A stretch of DNA of 11,248 bases from an uncultured Prevotella sp. (GTDB lineage: Bacteria > Bacteroidota > Bacteroidia > Bacteroidales > Bacteroidaceae), in contig URDV01000052.1 in NCBI GenBank assembly GCA_900546605.1, positions 1 through 11,248 on the forward strand. Direction: 5' to 3'. Each line of letters starts with the position of its first letter. The first letter of the stretch is position 1. A program made the position numbers and the translations under genes. Of the stretch, positions 6,806-11,248 are shown in pieces. The notes under the pieces are model-generated. The model did no database searches, was not told the DNA's origin, and saw only the letters and a list, made by a program, of their open reading frames with translations.

Positions 6806-7723
6806 TTATTTAATTTTTATTTCATCGCCCACTTTAAAGCGATAGCTACGCCTAATAGGGTTCATTTTGCAGAGCGACTTTAAGCGGATACCATACTTTT
6901 GTGCTATAGAGTAAAGGCTTTCGCCCTCTTGCATAATGTGGTAACGATACTTTAGGCTACTATCAGCCCTTTTGCGCTTTTTGCCTAAGTAAACCACTTG
7001 GCCACTTTTTAAGGCAAAGGTGGCATCTACATCATTATATTCGCGTAGCTTTGATTCTTTCATTTTTAGCATGTTGGCCAAACGTGCATAAGTGTCGCCT
7101 TCGGCAGCAATAACATAGTATTGCCCATTGCAGCGGTGAATGGTTTTGTCGCGCATTTTACGCTGCATCTTTTGTTCCTCTTTACGCTCGTGTTTTAGTT
7201 CGCGGCTTTCATGTCTTGACAAGTCATAATTGTTGAGGTTATACTTGTTAATCATGTTAATGAGCGATTGAGCGTATGTAGGGCTTGTGGCATACCCTGC
7301 TTTTTTAAGACCATGTGCCCAACCTCTGTAATCGTTGGCATCTAAGTCAAACAAAAAGGCATAGCGACGCCCGTTGCGCAGAAACTTGGAGTGGTCTTCA
7401 TAGCTATCGGCCACCGATGGGTAAACACGAAATTTGTCATTAGGATGGTCGTCTGACTTAATTATGTAAGGCCCTGTCCAGTAACCGCTTACTTTTATGC
7501 CAAAGTGGTTGTTGGCCTCTTTGGCCAGTCGACTGGTGCCTGCTGCACTCTCAAGCAATCCTTGAGCCAAAGTGATGCTGGCTGGTATGCCGTAGCGGTG
7601 CATTTGGTCAACTGCCATACCAGCGTATTGCCGTATGTATTGCTCATACGCCATGTTTTGGGCTTGTGCCACAGATAGTGTCAGTGTGCCGAGTATAAGG
7701 AATAAAAACTTACGTATTGTCAT
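6806..7723 (-). CDS. Secreted GH73-type N-acetylglucosaminidase with LysM repeats
   Basis: This is predicted to cut the glycan strands of peptidoglycan in the periplasm or at the cell surface. The 305 residues begin with a signal peptide ending near AQA-Q (residues 20-22). Residues about 25-165 form a FlgJ/GH73-like domain: ITLAQGLLESAAGTS with the catalytic-type Glu at 58, NNHFGIK at 71-77, and KAGYATSPTYA at 141-151. A very basic charged linker (170-197) leads to a degenerate LysM-like segment (201-247) and a better LysM domain (261-305, with EGESLYSIAQKYGI), which would bind peptidoglycan. The gene appears first in a transcript with metF and metH, with no obvious functional link. Likely roles are cell separation or wall turnover. 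It is unlikely to be a flagellar FlgJ, since no flagellar genes lie nearby and the family is widespread in non-motile Bacteroidetes. Confidence 0.92.
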   Translation of the reverse strand: MTIRKFLFLILGTLTLSVAQAQNMAYEQYIRQYAGMAVDQMHRYGIPASITLAQGLLESAAGTSRLAKEANNHFGIKVSGYWTGPYIIKSDDHPNDKFRVYPSVADSYEDHSKFLRNGRRYAFLFDLDANDYRGWAHGLKKAGYATSPTYAQSLINMINKYNLNNYDLSRHESRELKHERKEEQKMQRKMRDKTIHRCNGQYYVIAAEGDTYARLANMLKMKESKLREYNDVDATFALKSGQVVYLGKKRKRADSSLKYRYHIMQEGESLYSIAQKYGIRLKSLCKMNPIRRSYRFKVGDEIKIK

Positions 7724-7752
7724 GCTAGTTTAAGAGGGTCATTGATAATGGG

Positions 7753-7760
7753 CAAAATTA
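7753..7760 (-). promoter_or_regulatory. Candidate -7 box for the glucosaminidase-metF-metH block
   Basis: On the minus strand this reads TAATTTTG, matching TAnnTTTG, 29 bases before the ATG at 7723. The upstream partner is weak: a TTTC sits 17-18 bases upstream instead of TTTG at 19-21. It is the best candidate for driving the three minus-strand genes. Confidence 0.4.
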
Positions 7761-8067
7761 ACGAAAAATTTTGGCTGAAAGGGCATTCTGTTACATAAAA
7801 GAACCCTTAACCTTCTTAGCTAAGCTTCTGATGGTGTAAGTGAGCACTTTTGGGGCATTGACATACGCAATAAGCCGTTGGACGAATTTTGGGTTAACGG
7901 GTTAGCAAGTAGGCATGCTATACACCCACTTAAAGTCTAAATGGTGAGAAACTAACAAACTTGACAGACTAACCTATTAACCCGTTGGCTTATCAGCTTG
8001 TTTACTAATTCCGCAGCACCTGTAATAATGTTATGCAGCACCTTTTGTAAAATAAATTCAGTTTCTA
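7761..8067. other. Intergenic region between divergent operons, no gene seen
   Basis: About 300 bases lie between the two promoters. Visible structure consists of a 10-bp palindrome CTTAGCTAAG (7815-7824), a 9-base inverted pair AACGGGTTA (7896-7904) and TAACCCGTT (7978-7986) separated by 73 bases, and a 9-base direct repeat described separately. I see no cobalamin box, no SAM-type riboswitch core, no tRNA and no convincing ORF. Much of it may be spacer or the remnant of a repeat. Confidence 0.5.
8013..8043 (+). repeat. Direct repeat GCAGCACCT, 22-base period, upstream of the cyd promoter
   Basis: GCAGCACCT occurs at 8013-8021 and 8035-8043, exactly 22 bases apart, or about two helical turns. 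The second copy ends 24 bases before the -33 TTTG of the cyd promoter. Same-face direct repeats at this distance suit an activator dimer, but two 9-mers can also arise by chance. Confidence 0.3.
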
Positions 8068-8099
8068 TTTGTACTCATTACACTAATGTACTATTTTTG
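8068..8099 (+). promoter_or_regulatory. Strong Bacteroidetes-type promoter for the cyd operon
   Basis: TTTG (8068-8071), then 20 bases, then TATTTTTG (8092-8099) matches both elements of the Bacteroidetes consensus TTTG-N19-21-TAnnTTTG. Transcription should start about 4-7 bases after 8099, at about 8103-8106. This excludes the in-frame ATG at 8086 as a start for the next gene from this promoter. Confidence 0.7.
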
Positions 8100-8103
8100 C
8101 TGC

Positions 8104-8325
8104 ATGAAACATTTCCTTAACTATTGCATGCGTGTGGCACACTTCTATTATGAAGGCTTTAGGCAGATGACTTGGGGACGAACGTTGTGGGTGATCATCT
8201 TGCTTAAACTATTTGTTATATTTGTGGTGTTGCGCATTTTCTTCTTCACCCCCGCCTTACACGGACTTGACGATAAGCAAAAGAGTGAACAAGTGGGGCA
8301 GCGCATGCAGCAAGTACATCAATAA
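8104..8325 (+). CDS. DUF4492-like single-pass membrane protein upstream of cydA
   Basis: The 73-residue product (from ATG 8104) has a basic and aromatic N-terminal part with YYEGFRQMTWGRTLW, then one long hydrophobic helix (about residues 30-52, WVIILLKLFVIFVVLRIFFF) and a charged soluble tail rich in K, E and Q. This matches what I recall of DUF4492 proteins, which sit next to cydA in Bacteroidetes. The function is unproven. The location and form suggest an accessory or assembly subunit of cytochrome bd, similar in role to CydX or CydH elsewhere. Three in-frame ATGs exist. The one at 8086 lies inside the promoter. The one at 8104 would give a leaderless or nearly leaderless message. The one at 8128 (65 residues) leaves a leader of about 22 bases. 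I keep 8104 on recalled family length. Confidence 0.8.
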   Translation: MKHFLNYCMRVAHFYYEGFRQMTWGRTLWVIILLKLFVIFVVLRIFFFTPALHGLDDKQKSEQVGQRMQQVHQ

Positions 8326-8354
8326 TTGAGGCATGTGCAGAGGTTGCGGCTTTT

Positions 8355-8386
8355 TTTGAGTATGCGAAAATGGTCGTTACATTTCT
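8355..8386 (+). promoter_or_regulatory. Possible internal promoter before cydA
   Basis: TTTG (8355-8358), a 20-base spacer, and TACATTTC (8379-8386) match the Bacteroidetes promoter with one change in the last base of the -7 box. It would start transcription near 8391 and give cydA a leader of about 54 bases, allowing cydAB expression without the small upstream gene. Confidence 0.35.
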
Positions 8387-8388
8387 GC

Positions 8389-8404
8389 AGTTTAGGTGTA
8401 AACT
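8389..8404. promoter_or_regulatory. AGTTTA-GGTG-TAAACT inverted repeat in the cydA leader
   Basis: A perfect 6-base inverted repeat with a 4-base centre lies right at the start point predicted for the internal cydA promoter. It could be an operator or a small RNA hairpin. It does not resemble the FNR consensus TTGAT-N4-ATCAA. Confidence 0.25.
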
Positions 8405-8444
8405 ACTATTTATCTAATTTTCAATCCTTTCATCTTTCACTATC

Positions 8445-9953
8445 ATGATTACCATGTTAACTGCGCTTGATGCCGCCACCATTGATTGGTCGCGTGCACA
8501 GTTTGCCCTAACGGCTTGTTATCATTGGCTCTTTGTTCCGCTAACATTAGGGCTGGCTCTGATTATGGGCATAATGGAAACGATTTATTATGTAAAAAAG
8601 GACGAGGCGTGGAAACGCATCGCACAGTTCTGGATGAAACTCTTTGGCATCAACTTTGCCATAGGTGTGGCTACAGGACTGATACTTGAGTTTGAATTTG
8701 GTACTAATTGGAGCAACTATTCATGGTTCGTGGGCGACATCTTTGGTGCTCCATTGGCCATTGAGGGCATAGTGGCATTTTTTATGGAGGCCACTTTTAT
8801 TGCTGTGATGTTTTTTGGTTGGAACAAAGTGAGTCGTGGCTTTCATTTAGCTTCCACTTGGCTCACAGGTCTGGGAGCAACTATTTCTGCTTGGTGGATA
8901 TTAGTGGCCAATGCATGGATGCAGCACCCCGTAGGCATGTCTTTTAATCCAGACACCGTACGCAACGAGATGGTTGACTTTGCAGCAGTAGCACTTTCGC
9001 CTACAGCAGTAGTAAAGTTCTTACACACCGTGTCGAGTGGGTGGATGACTGGAGCCATATTTGTGATAGGTGTGAGTTGCTGGTTCTTACTTAAACAGCG
9101 CAATAGCCAGTTGGCACTACGCTCTATCAAGGTTGCTGGTGTAACAGGGGTTATAGCTACACTTGTAGTGTTGGGCACAGGCGACCAAAGTGGTGTGACA
9201 ATGGCACGTGAGCAACCCATGAAATTGGCTGCAGCTGAAGGCTTGCAGCAAGGTGGTACCAAGGCTCCATTCAGCATAGTGCCAGGAATTGAGGTTCCTG
9301 GCATGCTATCAATGCTTGCCACACATCAGTACAACGGCTTCGTGCCTGGCATTAACGATTTATTAAATGGTTATGTTACCCCCGATGGTGTGCGTCAACC
9401 TTCGGCCGACGAAAAAATTGCGCGTGGGCATAAAGCCATTCAGGCTTTTGCTACTTATCGCGCACAGCGCGCAGTCAATGCTTCATTAGCACAGCAAGCA
9501 CTTGATACTTTACAGCAGCATCAAGCCTATATGGGGTATGGCTATTTGCAGCACAAGAGCGAACTTGTGCCACCTGTCACCTTAGTATATTGGGCTTTTC
9601 GCTTAATGGTGGGTTTAGGTTCATTGCTCTTTGTCCTTTTACTCATTACTGCTTGGATGGCAAAACGAGGCACCTTGCCACAACACCGATGGTTATTATG
9701 GGCAGGAGTGTGGGCTGTACCCATGGTTTATGTGGCAGGACAAGCTGGCTGGGTAGTAGCTGAGGTAGGACGCCAACCTTGGGCCATACAGGATTTGTTA
9801 CCCGTAGGTGTTGCCGTGTCGCAGTTGCCCACGGCCAATGTGATGCTCACTTTTGCACTCTTTGTCATTTTATTCACCTTATTGCTTGCTGCTGAAGTGC
9901 GCATTATGTGTAAAGCCATCAGCAGTCATCAAGATGATGTAGTGCAATGCTAA
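8445..9953 (+). CDS. cydA: Cytochrome bd quinol oxidase subunit I, CydA
   Basis: CydA is the catalytic inner-membrane subunit. It oxidises quinol and reduces oxygen to water using hemes b558, b595 and d. The 502 residues contain the family's key positions, each shifted by 8 from E. coli as recalled: H27 (heme ligand, within FALTACYHWLFVPLTLG), E107 and E115 (GAPLAIEG...FMEATF), H194 (KFLHTVSSGW, a b558 ligand), and the quinol-loop residues K260 and E265 after GTGDQSG. M388 (FRLMVG) is the second b558 ligand and R386 lies beside it. GRQPW is at 442-446. About nine membrane helices are visible. The K260-M388 stretch (128 residues) is nearly as long as in E. coli, so the quinol loop is of the long kind. 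ATG at 8454 (MLTALDAATIDWSRAQ) is an equally plausible start. It precedes cydB by 53 bases. Confidence 0.98.
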   Translation: MITMLTALDAATIDWSRAQFALTACYHWLFVPLTLGLALIMGIMETIYYVKKDEAWKRIAQFWMKLFGINFAIGVATGLILEFEFGTNWSNYSWFVGDIFGAPLAIEGIVAFFMEATFIAVMFFGWNKVSRGFHLASTWLTGLGATISAWWILVANAWMQHPVGMSFNPDTVRNEMVDFAAVALSPTAVVKFLHTVSSGWMTGAIFVIGVSCWFLLKQRNSQLALRSIKVAGVTGVIATLVVLGTGDQSGVTMAREQPMKLAAAEGLQQGGTKAPFSIVPGIEVPGMLSMLATHQYNGFVPGINDLLNGYVTPDGVRQPSADEKIARGHKAIQAFATYRAQRAVNASLAQQALDTLQQHQAYMGYGYLQHKSELVPPVTLVYWAFRLMVGLGSLLFVLLLITAWMAKRGTLPQHRWLLWAGVWAVPMVYVAGQAGWVVAEVGRQPWAIQDLLPVGVAVSQLPTANVMLTFALFVILFTLLLAAEVRIMCKAISSHQDDVVQC

Positions 9954-10006
9954 CAACGCAATGGTTTCATAATAAAAATATCCCCTTCAAATAATAATAT
10001 ACAACC

Positions 10007-11119
10007 ATGATTACATACACTTTTCTACAACAATATTGGTGGCTGTTAGTGTCGTTGTTAGGAGCATTATTAGTGCTCTTGATGTTTGTGCAAGGAGCTA
10101 ATTCGTTGCTATTCTGCATCGGACGCAATGAGGCTGAACGCAGTCACATCATTCAAATAACTGGACGTAAGTGGGAACTTACATTCACCACACTCGTAAC
10201 CTTTGGTGGAGCTTTCTTTGCATCCTTTCCACTGTTCTATAGCACCAGTTTTGGGGGCGCTTATTGGGTGTGGATGTTATTACTTGTGAGTTTTGTGTTG
10301 CAAGCCGTAGCCTATGAATATCAAGGCAAGCCTCACAATTTATTAGGTGCAACGGCTTATCGTGTATTCTTAGTGTTGAATGGTCTTGTAGGCCCGTTTG
10401 TGTTAGGAGCAGCCGTGGCAACATTTTTTACGGGGTCACCCTTTAGTGTCAATCATAATGCTTTAGCCGATAGTTTAGGCGCTTCACCTGTTATAAGTCA
10501 GTGGGATAGTGCTTGGCATGGACTTGAAGCTTTAGCACAACCTTGGAATTGGGTGTTAGGCTTGGCCGTACTCTTTTTGTCGCGTGTGTTGGGAGGCTTG
10601 TATTTGCTGAACCGCACTGACAATGTTGACATTAGTGTTCGTTTGCGTCATCGTGTGTTGATTGATGCCATTCCGTTTTTGCTATTTTTTGTAGCCTTTG
10701 TTATATATGTGCTCACACTTGATGGCTTAACTTATCAACCTCAACAGCACATGTTTGTAGTTGAGTCACATAAATATTTGCACAATTTCATGGCATTGCC
10801 TTGGGTAACTATTTTGTTCCTAATAGGCGTAGTTCTGGTGTTGGCTGGCATTATTATGGGCATAGCGTGTCCTAAGGACAAAAATGCTATTTGGCTCACA
10901 GGCTCCGGCACGGTGTTGGCTGTGTTAGGTTTGCTACTTATTACTGGGCTTAACAACACGGCTTACTATCCGTCGGTCACAAGCACACAGTCTTCATTGT
11001 GTTTAGCTAATAGTTGTTCAAGCGAATTTACACTAAGCGTAATGTCGGTGGTTAGTTTGTTCATACCATTTGTGTTAGCATACATTATTTATGCTTGGTG
11101 GGCCATTGAACGTAAATAG
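10007..11119 (+). CDS. cydB: Cytochrome bd quinol oxidase subunit II, CydB
   Basis: CydB is the second integral subunit of the bd oxidase and pairs with the upstream CydA to hold the hemes in the inner membrane. Its 370 residues and eight or so hydrophobic helices fit the family (E. coli 379). Recognisable parts are the N-terminal QQYWWLLVSLLG (8-19), the FTTLVTFGGAFFASFPLFYS block (60-79) and the C-terminal half ending YAWWAIERK. Where E. coli CydB has DGFD near the N-terminus, this protein has QGAN (29-32), so both acidic residues become amides. E57 (RKWELTF) stands where E. coli has D58. I recall Bacteroides CydB having a similar replacement, so this is probably a lineage trait and not a defect. 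No CydX-like ORF follows before the terminator, 12 bases downstream. Confidence 0.97.
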   Translation: MITYTFLQQYWWLLVSLLGALLVLLMFVQGANSLLFCIGRNEAERSHIIQITGRKWELTFTTLVTFGGAFFASFPLFYSTSFGGAYWVWMLLLVSFVLQAVAYEYQGKPHNLLGATAYRVFLVLNGLVGPFVLGAAVATFFTGSPFSVNHNALADSLGASPVISQWDSAWHGLEALAQPWNWVLGLAVLFLSRVLGGLYLLNRTDNVDISVRLRHRVLIDAIPFLLFFVAFVIYVLTLDGLTYQPQQHMFVVESHKYLHNFMALPWVTILFLIGVVLVLAGIIMGIACPKDKNAIWLTGSGTVLAVLGLLLITGLNNTAYYPSVTSTQSSLCLANSCSSEFTLSVMSVVSLFIPFVLAYIIYAWWAIERK

Positions 11120-11130
11120 AATTTTGTAAT

Positions 11131-11176
11131 AAGCAGGTAGTCAGCATCGAAGTGATTACCTGCTTCTATTTTTTTT
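11131..11176 (+). terminator. Intrinsic terminator of the cyd operon
   Basis: AAGCAGGTAGTCA (11131-11143) pairs with TGATTACCTGCTT (11153-11165), a 13-bp stem with one G-T wobble and a 9-base loop. It is followed by CTATTTTTTTT (11166-11176). It lies 12 bases after the cydB stop codon. This is the clearest terminator in the window. Confidence 0.9.
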
Positions 11177-11179
11177 GAC

Positions 11180-11239
11180 TACTTTTGCACAAGAAAGGCT
11201 GCGGCTCAGCAATAAGTCAAGCTCGCTTGAACTTATTGC
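11180..11239 (+). promoter_or_regulatory. -7-like box followed by a leader palindrome at the window edge
   Basis: TACTTTTG (11180-11187) matches the -7 consensus TAnnTTTG, but no TTTG lies at the -33 spacing. Downstream, GCAATAAGT-CAAGC (11209-11222) and GCTTG-A-ACTTATTGC (11225-11239) form a 14-bp inverted repeat with one bulged A and almost no loop. This could be the start of a transcript for a gene beyond the window, with a structured leader, or part of a dispersed repeat. The window ends too soon to decide. Confidence 0.4.
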
Positions 11240-11248
11240 ATTCGCCTT

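Noticed and set aside
7724..8067. Cobalamin or SAM riboswitch in front of the minus-strand block
   Set aside because: No B12 box or SAM core motif is visible, and the inverted repeats present do not form the known junctions.
8086..8103. ATG at 8086 as the start of the DUF4492-like protein
   Set aside because: It overlaps the -7 box of a consensus promoter whose transcript would begin after it.
8326..8358. Seven-T run before cydA as a terminator
   Set aside because: No stable stem precedes the T run; GCATGTGCAGAGGTTGCGGC does not fold into a convincing hairpin.
8843..9322. Minus-strand 159-codon frame opposite cydA
   Set aside because: The encoded sequence has no coherent domain and lies inside well-conserved cydA coding sequence.
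11120..11180. CydX-like small ORF after cydB
   Set aside because: The terminator begins 12 bases after the cydB stop, leaving no room, and no small hydrophobic frame is seen.
1..11248. CRISPR array, tRNA/rRNA genes, phage or defence modules
   Set aside because: No regularly spaced repeats, no tRNA cloverleaf patterns and no related protein families were seen anywhere in the window.

Overview
The window looks like chromosomal DNA from a member of Bacteroidales, most likely Prevotellaceae. Three things suggest this: AT-rich intergenic DNA, promoter-like sequences of the Bacteroidetes type (TTTG, about 20 bases, then TAnnTTTG) instead of sigma70 boxes, and gene content. The gene content includes a seven-helix membrane AraC-type regulator, a MetF of the 'FSFEILPP' type, a DUF4492-like small membrane protein just before cydAB, and a CydB in which the usual DGFD motif is replaced. 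The genus is an inference.

Layout. Positions 31-470 (minus) hold a short secreted protein with one FG-GAP/VCBS-like calcium-loop motif, ending in a hairpin. Positions 471-886 are a divergent intergenic region with candidate promoters, a terminator-like hairpin and a possible 38-codon ORF. Positions 887-1975 (plus) encode the membrane AraC regulator. A 39-bp-arm palindrome (1998-2111) follows it, and loose copies of the palindrome end lie on both sides of the gene. A hairpin (2164-2203) separates it from the convergent minus-strand block: a GH73-type glucosaminidase with LysM domains (7723-6806), metF (6775-5855) and metH (5836-2228), spaced by 30 and 18 bases and probably one transcript. MetF makes 5-methyl-tetrahydrofolate and MetH uses it, with cobalamin, to methylate homocysteine to methionine. 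Positions 7724-8067 are intergenic. From a strong Bacteroidetes-type promoter (8068-8099) the plus-strand block runs: DUF4492-like protein, cydA, cydB, then a clear terminator (11131-11176). CydA and CydB form the cytochrome bd quinol oxidase, which lets strict or near-strict anaerobes respire or scavenge traces of oxygen. The final 70 bases hold a palindrome and a -7-like box that look like a dispersed leader or repeat.

The core genes are ordinary and well recognised. No defence system, CRISPR array, RNA gene or intact transposase was found. The points most worth a second look are the palindromic element family around the AraC gene, the DUF4492-like protein as a possible small oxidase subunit with a start codon almost on top of its predicted transcription start, the amide substitutions in CydB, and the cysteine cluster plus missing C-terminal tail in MetH.
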